Positions 47,715 through 57,883 of a DNA stretch of 64,000 nucleotides are shown here, in pieces. Location of the stretch: assembly GCA_024694565.1 (NCBI GenBank), contig JAILJR010000192.1:1-64000 (forward strand), written 5' to 3'. A program made the translations under genes and the position numbers. Positions within the stretch are counted from its first letter, which is position 1. Every line of letters begins with the position of its first letter. The notes below the pieces were generated by a model. The model was not told the DNA's origin and ran no database searches. It saw nothing but the letters and a program-made list of their open reading frames with translations. The DNA is from Butyrivibrio sp. Its GTDB lineage: Bacteria > Bacillota > Clostridia > Lachnospirales > Lachnospiraceae.

Positions 47715-49184
47715 TCAGAAATTCATATACAAAAAGGTGCTGACCTGCGCAAAGCTGAGGATGCTCCACAGCATGAGGAATACTGTACACAGCGTTGTCC
47801 GCACGCCAATTTTGCAGGTTCTGGTAAATTCCGATGCATTTTTCATAAAAAAGATAACAACAACCGCCACAGCCGTAAAAAGCCACATGCAGAAATCCCA
47901 GGCAAAGCCAAGCTTCATCACAGGGGTCACCTTGAGTATATACCACAGCTCGTCCAGCTGAAAGACAGCAGAAAGCTTTGTCGCTATAGGGCCGACACCA
48001 CCTGTAAACACCCTTTCAAGGACTGTCATGGCATCCCCAACGGAAGGGGCTCTGAAAAACACCCAGGCTGCAGTCACATACGTAAAGGTCAGAAGTACCT
48101 TTACCGCATGATTTATCCTGCCCGCCACGCCCACAGCCGGCACCATATTCTTACTCTTTTCCCTCATCATCCACAGTCTTGTTATCACGAACAAAACACC
48201 GTGCATGGCTCCCCACACGATAAAGGTTATGCCGTTTCCATGCCAGAGACCGCTAAGGAGAAAGACTATCATGAAATTCACGCACATCCTTGCCCTCCCA
48301 CGACGGTTTCCGCCCAGGGGTATGTACACATATTTTGTAAAAAACCCTGTAAGAGTGATATGCCAGCGCTTCCAGAAATCCACAATGTTTACGGCCTTGT
48401 AAGGTGAATTGAAGTTTGCGGGAAGCTCAAAGCCGATCATGCAGCAGATTCCGCCCGCCATATCGCAGTAGCCCGAGAAATCAAAGTACAGCTGAAACGA
48501 GTAAAAAACAGCAACCAGCAGCGCCTCAATACTCCCAAGGCCCACAGCATCCTGATAACCAAAATCCACAGCCTTTCCGAAGGTATCCGCAAGAATGACC
48601 TTCTTGAACAGGCCTATGGAAAAGAGCAGCATCCCACGAAGCAGCCTCTCCCAGTCTGTTTCGCCCTCCATGCCGATCGCCCGGTCAAGACTTGTCACGA
48701 AATCCCTGTATCCCATCAGCGGTCCCTGAAGGAGCTTCGGGAAAAAGAGAATGTATGAGAGGTAATCCGGAAGGTCAAATTCTCCGATCTCGCCGCGCGA
48801 CATATCCACCAGATATGAGATCTGGCTGAAGGTAAAAAAGCTCACTGCCACCGGAAAGAAGGCAAAACCAATTCCCGGGATTTTTCCCCAGAATTTAAAG
48901 AAAAGAAGAGCTGCCACATTGATCAAAACTGCAAAGTAAATTCCCCCTTTTTTAACTGACCGGAATTTTCGGGCTATCAGCGCATTAAACAGAACACTCA
49001 AAAGAAGCACTGCCATGTTTTTTGCCCCAAAAGGAGCATAAAAAATCAGGGAGAGCGCAACAACTGTCCATTTGCACGCGCTCCCTCTTCCTGTTTTCCC
49101 ATATGTTGTCCTCCTAAGCTGCATAAAAGCAACAAGAAAGACAGGCATAAATACCAGTACAAAAATATAGGAATTAAAAAGCAT
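47715..49184 (-). CDS. MBOAT family O-acyltransferase (AlgI/DltB-like)
   Basis: 'LPDYLSYILFFPKLLQGPLMGYRDF', 'YFDFSGYCDMAGGICCMIGFELPANFNSPYKAVNIVDFWKRWHITLTGFFTKYVYIPLGGNRRGRARMCVNFMIVFLLSGLWHG'. Confidence 0.95.
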   Translation of the reverse strand: MLFNSYIFVLVFMPVFLVAFMQLRRTTYGKTGRGSACKWTVVALSLIFYAPFGAKNMAVLLLSVLFNALIARKFRSVKKGGIYFAVLINVAALLFFKFWGKIPGIGFAFFPVAVSFFTFSQISYLVDMSRGEIGEFDLPDYLSYILFFPKLLQGPLMGYRDFVTSLDRAIGMEGETDWERLLRGMLLFSIGLFKKVILADTFGKAVDFGYQDAVGLGSIEALLVAVFYSFQLYFDFSGYCDMAGGICCMIGFELPANFNSPYKAVNIVDFWKRWHITLTGFFTKYVYIPLGGNRRGRARMCVNFMIVFLLSGLWHGNGITFIVWGAMHGVLFVITRLWMMREKSKNMVPAVGVAGRINHAVKVLLTFTYVTAAWVFFRAPSVGDAMTVLERVFTGGVGPIATKLSAVFQLDELWYILKVTPVMKLGFAWDFCMWLFTAVAVVVIFFMKNASEFTRTCKIGVRTTLCTVFLMLWSILSFAQVSTFLYMNF

Positions 49185-49190
49185 CTCTTC

Positions 49191-49979
49191 TTACCCGTGC
49201 TCCATTATGACAGGGTCTAAATAAATGTTGTAATCACCCACTGTCTCAAAAAGCTCCAGTCCAAGCTCGGTCAGATCCTTGTCTATCTTCCTGTCCTTTC
49301 GAAGGACAATGTAGGTGCATTCAGTAAGCCTTGTGGCATCCAGCAGCTCCTTGGCATTAATGACCTCAGCCTTCTCCATCGCTTCATACACAACATTGTA
49401 ATAGTCCCACTGGGTCGCGATCATCTCACGCCCATACGGCATAAGTATTTTTGTGTCATACTGTCTGACAAAATGTACCATCTCCGAAGGAAACACTGCT
49501 CTTACTCTCGGTCCTCCTTCGCCCGGTGCTATTTTATCACAGACATCGATGACGCTCTGCGGAATGTGGTACAGGTTCTCCGCAACAGACATGTACTGGT
49601 TCATGTATACCAGCGATCCCGACATTGCAATCACGGCAAGGATGACAACGAGAGCTATCCTCTGCCACGCACTCTTTGAAAAGCTGAAAATAATCCTGCA
49701 GGCAGCGTAGCCAATCACCACGTACATGGGTATCAGCCACAGGATACGGTAATACGTATCGCTTCCGTCGTCAAGGGCAGCAACATACACCTTTTTTGTC
49801 ACAGGAAAAAGAAAGCCCGCCATGATCACAAGCGGCAGAATGCCTAGTATTATTTTTTTCCGAAGATCCTTCTCGGTGATGATCAGGTAGAGCGCTGAAG
49901 CCACCAGGAGGACAGCAAGCCAGGGTTTTCCAAAGTACAGTTTAAATGAAACCCAGCATTCCATAAAGATTCCATACAT
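49191..49979 (-). CDS. Membrane protein of unknown function
   Basis: 262 aa, N-terminal TM helices and soluble C-terminal region. Confidence 0.55.
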   Translation of the reverse strand: MYGIFMECWVSFKLYFGKPWLAVLLVASALYLIITEKDLRKKIILGILPLVIMAGFLFPVTKKVYVAALDDGSDTYYRILWLIPMYVVIGYAACRIIFSFSKSAWQRIALVVILAVIAMSGSLVYMNQYMSVAENLYHIPQSVIDVCDKIAPGEGGPRVRAVFPSEMVHFVRQYDTKILMPYGREMIATQWDYYNVVYEAMEKAEVINAKELLDATRLTECTYIVLRKDRKIDKDLTELGLELFETVGDYNIYLDPVIMEHG

Positions 49980-49995
49980 AAGAGCACTCCTATCT

Positions 49996-51195
49996 TTACG
50001 CCGGTCTGTTAAAGAGCGAAAAATACATTGCCAGATACAGAATATTAGGCAAGATGCAGCAAAATGCCCCGATCAGCACCGTCCATCTCTTTGAAAAGTA
50101 AAGCAGCACAAGTGTAAGGAGCGCAATCAGCACACTTCCGAATATGACTCCCATGGAACTGCATGCCCCTGAGAGCATATTAATTAGCCCCAGCATTATC
50201 CATGGAGAAATCCTGTTTCTGAAAAAGAGCACTCCGGTAACGGTATTCTTTACGCCCTCCCCGGCTGCAAGCTTTCTCTTTTCCACATCCTCAAGCATCC
50301 AGAAAAATACCCAGAAGATCATAGGGAACACCAGGTTGCCAACAAGAGCCTTGCCCTGCCAGGTCCTCATGAAAAAGAAGGTCGCCGGAGTATAAATTGA
50401 CACATTACCAAACATCAGGAGAAACGCGACAATTATCATAAAAACAGGTATGATATACTGCTTTGCCCTGAATATTATTCTCCCTATCTCAACGTACAAA
50501 AGATACACCAGTGGGAAAAAGAACAGCGGCATCACGACGTGTGAGACAATGGTCGCATGTATACCGCTCACCTTTGCAATAAAGGCTATCCACATGGTTA
50601 TCACGGCAAGAGCATGCCTTATATCAAGGGAGGTGGACACTCCGGTGTATGGAAGTATGGTATTCATCACATCTGCCTGCTGGGCAAGGAGGGATTCAAC
50701 CACATAATATGCATCGTCCCCGTCAAAGCTTGCCATAACAATGCTCATGACCATCTGAAATGCCAGAACCAGAAAAAATATACCCCAATAGACCATGCTC
50801 TCTTTGGAGTAGTAGAGCTTGAACAGCTTGAAGTCTGCCCTTGGGCTCATCATCTCCCTGGCTCCCGCCTTGGCTTCTCCGGGAAAAAGAGTGACATAGC
50901 TCTTTTCACCCTTCATGAGAAGAATATCGCTGCGAAGAATTCCGCCCGCTGCTATCGCAAGTGCAAGCACAGTGTAAATCCGGCAGCAATATGTGAAGGC
51001 AGAAAAGACAACTCTTGTCATGCACATGATGGCTACTACCTCAAATACGGCCATCTGGACAAGGAAACCGACGATGAAAGAGATACCGTAGGTTCTTCTT
51101 TCACGCGGCAATATGAAGTTAAATGAAAGTCCTGATAATCCCGGCACGATCAGAAGCCAGAATATCAGACTTAGTATCCCAACAATAGGTTGCAA
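49996..51195 (-). CDS. Polytopic membrane protein (DUF6077-like)
   Basis: 399 aa; 'ASFDGDDAYYVVESLLAQQ' acidic motif and multiple TM segments. Confidence 0.6.
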   Translation of the reverse strand: MQPIVGILSLIFWLLIVPGLSGLSFNFILPRERRTYGISFIVGFLVQMAVFEVVAIMCMTRVVFSAFTYCCRIYTVLALAIAAGGILRSDILLMKGEKSYVTLFPGEAKAGAREMMSPRADFKLFKLYYSKESMVYWGIFFLVLAFQMVMSIVMASFDGDDAYYVVESLLAQQADVMNTILPYTGVSTSLDIRHALAVITMWIAFIAKVSGIHATIVSHVVMPLFFFPLVYLLYVEIGRIIFRAKQYIIPVFMIIVAFLLMFGNVSIYTPATFFFMRTWQGKALVGNLVFPMIFWVFFWMLEDVEKRKLAAGEGVKNTVTGVLFFRNRISPWIMLGLINMLSGACSSMGVIFGSVLIALLTLVLLYFSKRWTVLIGAFCCILPNILYLAMYFSLFNRPA

Positions 51196-51217
51196 ATCAG
51201 TGACCTCGGTTAATAAT

Positions 51218-51847
51218 TTACTGCTTGTCCTCTACGAGCATCAGGTTCAGATGTTCCTGGAGGATTGAGATTCCGGTGTAGTTTTCTCCGCCGCGCGGAA
51301 TGATTATGTCGGCATATTTTTTGCTCGGCTCTACGAACTGCTCATGCATGGGCTTTACGGTTTCGGTGTACTGGGTCAGGATCGATTCGATGCTCCTTGC
51401 CCGTTCCACCATGTCTCTCCTTATTCTGCGCATGAGGCGTTCGTCTGCGTCGGTGTCTACAAAGATCTTGATGTCCATAAGGTCCCTCAGGGCCTTGCAT
51501 TCAAGGATCAGGATTCCCTCGACGATTATTACTCTTTTGGGAACTATGTGAACTGTTGCATCGGATCTGTTGTGGACCGTGTAGTCATAGACAGGCATGT
51601 CAATCGGGATGTTGTTCTTTAACCTTTTGACATCCTCTATCATAAGGTCAGTGTCAAAGGCTGACGGATGATCATAGTTGAGCCTTGTCCTGTCCTCATA
51701 TGAAAGGTCGTTGTGAGCCTTGTAATAAGAATCATGATTGATGACCACAATGTCGTCGCCAAACTTCTCCTTTATCCGCCTGACAATCGTCGACTTACCG
51801 GATGCAGTTCCACCGGCAATTCCGACTATACAAACCTTACCGCTCAT
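51218..51847 (-). CDS. udk: Uridine kinase
   Basis: 'GIAGGTASGKSTIVRRI', 'VINHDSYYK', 'RLNYDHPSAFDTDLM', 'PVYDYTVHNRSD'. Confidence 0.93.
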   Translation of the reverse strand: MSGKVCIVGIAGGTASGKSTIVRRIKEKFGDDIVVINHDSYYKAHNDLSYEDRTRLNYDHPSAFDTDLMIEDVKRLKNNIPIDMPVYDYTVHNRSDATVHIVPKRVIIVEGILILECKALRDLMDIKIFVDTDADERLMRRIRRDMVERARSIESILTQYTETVKPMHEQFVEPSKKYADIIIPRGGENYTGISILQEHLNLMLVEDKQ

Positions 51848-52008
51848 AACAACGCCTCCTTAGGTTTCTCTTCAAATCTGTTTCTCAACGAAACTACTCG
51901 GAGCCCACATTTGCATGCAGCTCCGAGCCGATAATAAATGCTGTGATATATGAATGATGTGGAGGACAAAAGTCACTTTGTGTCTCCGTGGCTATGCATA
52001 TTGTACAA

Positions 52009-53595
52009 TCAGTCTACTTCCATCTCGTCTTTTGCCTCTGCATTATCAGATGTCGACTCGTGGTACTCCTTCTCCGTGTTGACATTCCAGATATTGCTCC
52101 TGTCCTTGCGGCCGCTTATGATATTGCGCACTGCCTCGAAGGAGGTACACATTGAGTGGTCGATATTGTTGTATCTGTGCTGACCGTTTCGTCCTACACA
52201 GTAGAGGTTGTCGATAGTGTTGAGATAGTCAACCAGCTTGTCCATCTCATCATAGGTGTCAAAATAGGCGGGATAAGCCTTCTTGACTCTCTCCATGTGA
52301 TAGTCGATAACCTGCTTGGGGCTGCTGATGAGGTTTAAGGTAACCATCTCCGAGATTGCCATCTTTGCAAACTGATCCTCTGTCATGTTCCACATCGAAT
52401 CACCCTCAAAACAGAAATACTCAAGTCCCACCCACACAGTATTCTCAAGGTCCTTGACAAGATATGGTGACCAGTTGTTGTAGATCTGGAAACGTCCCAT
52501 CTTAACAGTTCTGTCCTGAACATATACCCAGTTGTCAGGGACAATATTGCCGATAGTCCTGATATTGGTCTTATTCCTGAGGTTGAGCTTTGGTACAAGA
52601 ACGCCAAGAGTCATGTAGTCACGATAAGGAAGCCCGGCAGCTATCCTGGCTGCATCTGCAGGAACATCATTCATACCTGCGATCAGGTCCTTTACCGGCA
52701 TGGAGCTGATCACTACATCGCCGTCCATTGTCGTTTCTTTTCCGTCCACAAGGTAGGTTACGCCCTTTATGTGAGCGCCACTCTTGCGGATGCCAACCAC
52801 CTTGGCATTCATTATGATCTTACCGCCAAGCTTCTCAATCTCCTCGGCGGTCACTTCCCACAGCTGTCCCGGACCAAGCTTGGGGTAAGAAAACTCCTCA
52901 ATAAGTGAGGTCTCAACCTTTCCGCCCTTCTTTCCGGATTTTTTCATAAATGCATTCTTCAGAACTGCAAGAATTGATACACCCTTTACCCTCTGAGCGC
53001 CCCATGAGGGGTCGATCTCTGAAGGATGCCTTCCCCAAAGATTCTCTGTGTAGTACTCAAAGAACATGGAATACAGCTTCTTGCCGAAGCGGTTTACATA
53101 GAAATCCTCAAGAGATTTCTCCTCTCTCTTGAAAAGCATGGCATGAAGATATGAAAAGCCGCATTCTATGGTCTTTACAAGACCCATATTCTTGAAGGTC
53201 TCGGCCTTTAATGAAATAGGATAATCATAGAATTTTTTGTCAAAAAAGATCCTGGAGACCCTGTTGCGCCTGAGCATAACCCTGTCTGTCTTCTCAGGGT
53301 CAGGCCCGCCCTTCTTCATCTTCATTGGTCTGTTCAGCACGATATCATCATATGTCGGAGAACCCTGCTGAGGAAGCATATTCTCCCACCATTCATTGAC
53401 CTCAGGGACCTTGGAAAAGAACCTGTGGCCTCCCATGTCCATTCGGTTTCCCTTATAGTTCACGGTTCTTGATATTCCGCCAAACTTGTCTGTCTCCTCA
53501 AGGATAGTAACCTCGTAATCCTTTGACTTTGTCAAAAGCTCATAAGCAGCTGTAAGTCCTGCGGGTCCCGCTCCGATGATAAGCGCTTTTTTCAT
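52009..53595 (-). CDS. NAD(P)/FAD-dependent oxidoreductase (UDP-galactopyranose mutase / protoporphyrinogen oxidase-like)
   Basis: '[20 protein letters not shown]' Rossmann start at ATG 53595; '[23 protein letters not shown]'. Confidence 0.85.
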   Translation of the reverse strand: MKKALIIGAGPAGLTAAYELLTKSKDYEVTILEETDKFGGISRTVNYKGNRMDMGGHRFFSKVPEVNEWWENMLPQQGSPTYDDIVLNRPMKMKKGGPDPEKTDRVMLRRNRVSRIFFDKKFYDYPISLKAETFKNMGLVKTIECGFSYLHAMLFKREEKSLEDFYVNRFGKKLYSMFFEYYTENLWGRHPSEIDPSWGAQRVKGVSILAVLKNAFMKKSGKKGGKVETSLIEEFSYPKLGPGQLWEVTAEEIEKLGGKIIMNAKVVGIRKSGAHIKGVTYLVDGKETTMDGDVVISSMPVKDLIAGMNDVPADAARIAAGLPYRDYMTLGVLVPKLNLRNKTNIRTIGNIVPDNWVYVQDRTVKMGRFQIYNNWSPYLVKDLENTVWVGLEYFCFEGDSMWNMTEDQFAKMAISEMVTLNLISSPKQVIDYHMERVKKAYPAYFDTYDEMDKLVDYLNTIDNLYCVGRNGQHRYNNIDHSMCTSFEAVRNIISGRKDRSNIWNVNTEKEYHESTSDNAEAKDEMEVD

Positions 53596-53781
53596 ACTAT
53601 ATTCCTTCCTGATAAGGTTATTATTTGTCACAAAAACATCAAACTTAGTTTAACATATGGAAAGAGGCAAGGCAACCTGATGTCTGCCTCCGTCGGCCCT
53701 TCATATCCAATTTAGTTGCCGGCAGGAGCAGGGAGGAACAGGTATAAATCTCCCGGGGGCTTCGCTTTTACTTCATCCGTT

Positions 53782-55209
53782 TCAGTCCTGTCCGTCAGCC
53801 AAATTGCAGCCTGTTATTTTGATAAGCCACACTGAAAGAGCGAAGAATGTAATCGCTATCTCCCTGTACTCCATTGGAGGGTGGACAGCCGTGTGGTTTC
53901 GAACCAGAAGATAGTAAATAAACGGTATTGCTGCAATCATGAGATAGATACTGTTTGGTCTCAGATTGGATTTTATTGTGCTCAAAATTGCATTCCGGCC
54001 ATCTGCAGGGCCTGATACAACGCCCGTCGCAAAGCCTGATCCAGAATCAGCTGCAAAGCCCGATACGTCGTCCGGTGCTTTCCGGGCTTCAATCCCGGAT
54101 GCACGCTTTCTGTATAACCTGATGACGCCGGCGGTCATAACAAAGAGCATCAGGAATATTACTATGAGCATGGACCTGTCGCAGGCGATACCAAAAACCA
54201 CTTTGAGGACTGCGCCGAAGGATGTATCCCCTACTTCGCCGAAATCTGTCTGGGTGCCGGCGCGGTAAAGGACCCGGGAAATGCCGTCCTGTATTGTGTT
54301 GTCATCGGTCAGAAGCTCGCAGATTATCCACTTTCCTGCCCACATTCCCACGTACCCAAAGAGCCAGGAAAAAGTGCACTCTGCCATGTGAAACAGACGC
54401 AGCTTCAAGGATGGCCACTCAAGCACAATGCACATGGCAACAAGCGGGAAGCACAGTGCAACGACAGGGTAGGTGTACAGGTCGAAATACGCAACTGCTA
54501 TTCCGTTCAGCGCCCATAATACATAGCGCCGGCTTGCAGTCATTGTCCGATAGTGCCTTAGTATGATCAGCATATTGACAAGTGTAACCACATACACCGG
54601 GGCGAGGTTAAAGGACAAGCCCATAGAAATCGGCGACATGACAAGAGCAGAAAGCGTAAAAGCAAAGGACAGGGAGCGCCCGTACTTTGACAGCTCCAGG
54701 ATAACCGCAACAAACAGCAGCATCTCGATAGAAAAAAGCAGGATTTTCAGTTGTCCGTAGCCCAATATCTCAAGTCCCGGCAAAAGAAATATAAGATAAC
54801 CATGCCAGTATCTTGAATAGTTGTAAATTGACTCAGGCAAATATTTATCCCCTGCCAGAACCTTAAGCAGGTTGTCAGGCATATATACATCCTCTATCTC
54901 AAGATGGGGATTTTTCATGGCATTTTCAAGTACCGAGCCATAGGGCCTGAAAACTGCAGTGTTGAGCATGAGTGAATCAGTGTAGACGTCGAGCCAGCCA
55001 ATGCCCAGCTCATCCGTTCCTCCCCATTCAGCCCAGTTATAGAGGATATTTCCTCCGAACATATGCCTTGAATCACTTACATTGTTGAAGATTCTCTCCG
55101 TCGGCAGCGAATAAGCTGCAAGCATCAAAAGAGCGCCTGCAATCACAGACGCTACTGTCACAACAAAAATCCTCATAAACTGACGAAGTTTAAGATCGCC
55201 TTTAAACAT
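53782..55209 (-). CDS. Polytopic membrane protein, glycan-locus GT-C-like
   Basis: Start reassigned to MFKGDLKLRQFM (55209); many TM segments. Confidence 0.6.
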   Translation of the reverse strand: MFKGDLKLRQFMRIFVVTVASVIAGALLMLAAYSLPTERIFNNVSDSRHMFGGNILYNWAEWGGTDELGIGWLDVYTDSLMLNTAVFRPYGSVLENAMKNPHLEIEDVYMPDNLLKVLAGDKYLPESIYNYSRYWHGYLIFLLPGLEILGYGQLKILLFSIEMLLFVAVILELSKYGRSLSFAFTLSALVMSPISMGLSFNLAPVYVVTLVNMLIILRHYRTMTASRRYVLWALNGIAVAYFDLYTYPVVALCFPLVAMCIVLEWPSLKLRLFHMAECTFSWLFGYVGMWAGKWIICELLTDDNTIQDGISRVLYRAGTQTDFGEVGDTSFGAVLKVVFGIACDRSMLIVIFLMLFVMTAGVIRLYRKRASGIEARKAPDDVSGFAADSGSGFATGVVSGPADGRNAILSTIKSNLRPNSIYLMIAAIPFIYYLLVRNHTAVHPPMEYREIAITFFALSVWLIKITGCNLADGQD

Positions 55210-55409
55210 AATATCTCCTAAAATGCTCACCCCGGCGCAAGGGTACAATCCATTTCCTTTGCCTTTTCGGCAGCTGAATTGCAGCACCTCCCCGCCCGGG
55301 CGAGCTTTCTTAGTCATTGACGACTGATGACAACGCGGCAGCCGGAATAATTATCGGTGGATTTGTATCGGTTATTTATTGTCCGGTGTACAGGAACCAC
55401 TCGCCACAA

Positions 55410-56696
55410 TTAACCAAACAGTTCCAGAGCCTGCTCCGAAGGCTGGGCGAGAGGGAATTTGCCCTTGATATATTTCTCCCAGGATTCAGGGAAGTACTCC
55501 TTCATCATAAGCTCATCATACCTGTAATCTTCCTCAGGGTCAAACTCCGCAATATTGATATAGTCTGTCTCAAGATAGCAGTAAGGTTCGTTTCCTTCTA
55601 TGAAATTTACATAGTGGGCAAGGAGTCTTCCCATGATCTGCCTTCCCTTCAGTGACAGATGAAGATTGTCCGAAAGATACTGGTCAGCCGTGTCAAGGTA
55701 GAGATCACACTTGGTCATGAACATACCGTCAAAGATGTAGGTTTCCTTGTCCTGTGAGACATTCTGCACCTTCTGTGCATACTGGGACAAAGTGCCGATA
55801 CCATTGCTCACAATGTATGAGTCACCGATATATGTCCCGTCGTTGTCAACATAAATACCGTAAAACGGAGTCATGAGAAGTATCTTCGCCTTGGGGCTTA
55901 TCTCCCTCAATACGTCTATTCCCATGCACATGGCATTGTAAAGAGCTCTTGTCTGGTCCTGCTCATACGCCGAGTTGTCCAGTGCAATACCGTTTAAAAA
56001 GTCATTCGTCCCATATGAAAGGAAATAGTAATCAACATCCTTGGGATTGATCGAATTCATTGTCTGGAGTATTCCCGGGTAAGGAGCGAGTGACGCCTCC
56101 CTGTCTGACATTCCCGCAAAGGCATATACCATGCCAAGGAAGCAGTTTGATGTCATACTTCCGGGATCATTATTTGTATTGGACTTTTCAAGCGTGGCTG
56201 TTGTTCCGCCTATAGCCATATTGTAGATATTGGACTTTGGTATTCTCCTTCCTATCTGGGAAGGTATATCCGTGTGATCATCCCTGCCGTTGGCAAGCTG
56301 GCTGTCTCCAAAAAAGACAATATTCACAGGTTTTATCTTGTCATAAAGGCTCTGTAGATGCTCCTGGTAGCTTGCCTCTGCCGCAGCCGCATCAGAAGCT
56401 GCCGCTGCTGCTGCCAAAGACGCCGCCTCTGCTGCGTCATCAGAAGCTCCGGTTACCGCCTTGTCCCCCTCGAGTATTGGTTCAAACAGCTCATTTTTAC
56501 TTACAACAACGGTCGATGCTGCCATGCTGGCATATTCCTCTGCCAGCGATGCCGCCTCGGATGCCCTGTCACTAAAATACTCCGTAGCCTTGGCAGCCTC
56601 CGTATCCGCTCCCTCGCATCCGGCAGCCAGAATCGAAACTGCCGAAAGACATGCAACCAATATCATATTCTTTTTTTTCATAAATCTTTTTCTCAT
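55410..56696 (-). CDS. SGNH/GDSL-like lipoprotein
   Basis: Lipobox 'LAAGC'; 'NIVFFGDSQLANGRDD', 'YLSYGTNDFLNG' and 'DNLHLSLKGRQIMG'. Confidence 0.82.
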   Translation of the reverse strand: MRKRFMKKKNMILVACLSAVSILAAGCEGADTEAAKATEYFSDRASEAASLAEEYASMAASTVVVSKNELFEPILEGDKAVTGASDDAAEAASLAAAAAASDAAAAEASYQEHLQSLYDKIKPVNIVFFGDSQLANGRDDHTDIPSQIGRRIPKSNIYNMAIGGTTATLEKSNTNNDPGSMTSNCFLGMVYAFAGMSDREASLAPYPGILQTMNSINPKDVDYYFLSYGTNDFLNGIALDNSAYEQDQTRALYNAMCMGIDVLREISPKAKILLMTPFYGIYVDNDGTYIGDSYIVSNGIGTLSQYAQKVQNVSQDKETYIFDGMFMTKCDLYLDTADQYLSDNLHLSLKGRQIMGRLLAHYVNFIEGNEPYCYLETDYINIAEFDPEEDYRYDELMMKEYFPESWEKYIKGKFPLAQPSEQALELFG

Positions 56697-56760
56697 ATAT
56701 TGTACTCCTCACTTCTATCCCCTATTCTATCATTTCAAATGGATTTGAAAACACTTTAGC

Positions 56761-56821
56761 TGAAAAATTAAGAAAATCTGCCGCTAATCTTAAGAAAGTC
56801 TTAAGAAATTAACGGCAGATT
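56761..56821 (-). terminator. Rho-independent terminator downstream of GT2 56832-57779
   Basis: AATCTGCCGTTAATTTCTTAAGACTTTCTTAAGATTAGCGGCAGATTTTCTTAATTTTT on the minus strand. Confidence 0.8.
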
Positions 56822-56831
56822 GATAATTCAT

Positions 56832-57779
56832 TTACTCTTTTTTAGCCAAATCCATCTCCTTGTGCCTCTGAAGCATATTGAGCTGCATCTCAAACTCTCT
56901 CCTGTTGTTTATGGCAAGAGTCGACAGTATGATCCCCGCAAACATGGACAGCGCCGCCGCCATCATCACAAAGCAGCAGACAATAAGTGTCGGAAACCTG
57001 GGAACTGTGTGTGTCAGCCAGAATTCCTGCAGTATCGGGATAAAGAAAATGATTGAGATAAGCGCAAGAAATGCTGCAATTATGCTAAAGAACCCAAAGG
57101 GCTTATAGCTCCTGTAAAGCCTTGCGATAGTCTTTAGAACCTTAAAGCCGTCCGCATAGGTGTTGAGCTTGGAAACAGAGCCCTCCGGTCTGTCACGGTA
57201 ATCAATGACCACGTTGTCGATCTGCATGTTGTTGTATACGGCATGTATGGTCATCTCAGTCTCTATCTCAAATCCCTTGGAAAGCACCGGAAAGGTCTTT
57301 ACAAACTCATACGAGAACGCCCTAAAGCCTGTCATGATGTCCCTGATATTGCAGCCAAAGAGCTTGTTTATACTGCCTCTCACCAGATTGTTTCCAAAGT
57401 TGTGGAAGGGTCTCTTGTTCTCCTGATAATAGGTGGATGAGAGCCGATCCCCCACCACCATGTCTGCGTTGTGGTTAAGGACAAGTTCGACCATCTCGGG
57501 AGCCGCCTCCATCGGATAGGTGTCATCTCCGTCCACCATCACATAGACAAGAGCATCGATCTCACGGAACATACGCCTTATGACATTTCCCTTCCCCTGC
57601 ATGTACTCGTTGCGGACGACTGCACCGGCCTCTTTTGCTATCTCGTAGGTCCTGTCCTTTGAGTTATTGTTGTAGACGTAAATCGTCGCCTCGGGAAGAG
57701 CAGCCTTCGCATCGGCAATGACCTTTCCTATGGTCTTCTCCTCATTGTAACAGGGTATCAAAACCGCTATCTTGTCCAA
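56832..57779 (-). CDS. GT2 polyprenyl-phosphate glycosyltransferase (GtrB/DPM1-like) with C-terminal TM pair
   Basis: 'IAVLIPCYNEEKTIGKVIADAKAALPEATIYVYNNNSKDRTYEIA', 'YVMVDGDDTYPMEAAPEMV', 'DIMTGFRAFSYEFVKTFPVLSKGFEIETEMTIHA'. Confidence 0.92.
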   Translation of the reverse strand: MDKIAVLIPCYNEEKTIGKVIADAKAALPEATIYVYNNNSKDRTYEIAKEAGAVVRNEYMQGKGNVIRRMFREIDALVYVMVDGDDTYPMEAAPEMVELVLNHNADMVVGDRLSSTYYQENKRPFHNFGNNLVRGSINKLFGCNIRDIMTGFRAFSYEFVKTFPVLSKGFEIETEMTIHAVYNNMQIDNVVIDYRDRPEGSVSKLNTYADGFKVLKTIARLYRSYKPFGFFSIIAAFLALISIIFFIPILQEFWLTHTVPRFPTLIVCCFVMMAAALSMFAGIILSTLAINNRREFEMQLNMLQRHKEMDLAKKE

Positions 57780-57883
57780 AATACTTCCTCCAGAATACCT
57801 TTAGCGTTAAGTCCGGCCACCTGCCGGAATATCATCTTTAAAACATGTTTTTTATAATTTTCAGCTACAGCTCTGACCGCTTA

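Noticed and set aside
47706-48407. 233-aa plus-strand ORF
   Set aside because: Antisense to the MBOAT gene; His/Lys/Pro-rich shadow with no motif.
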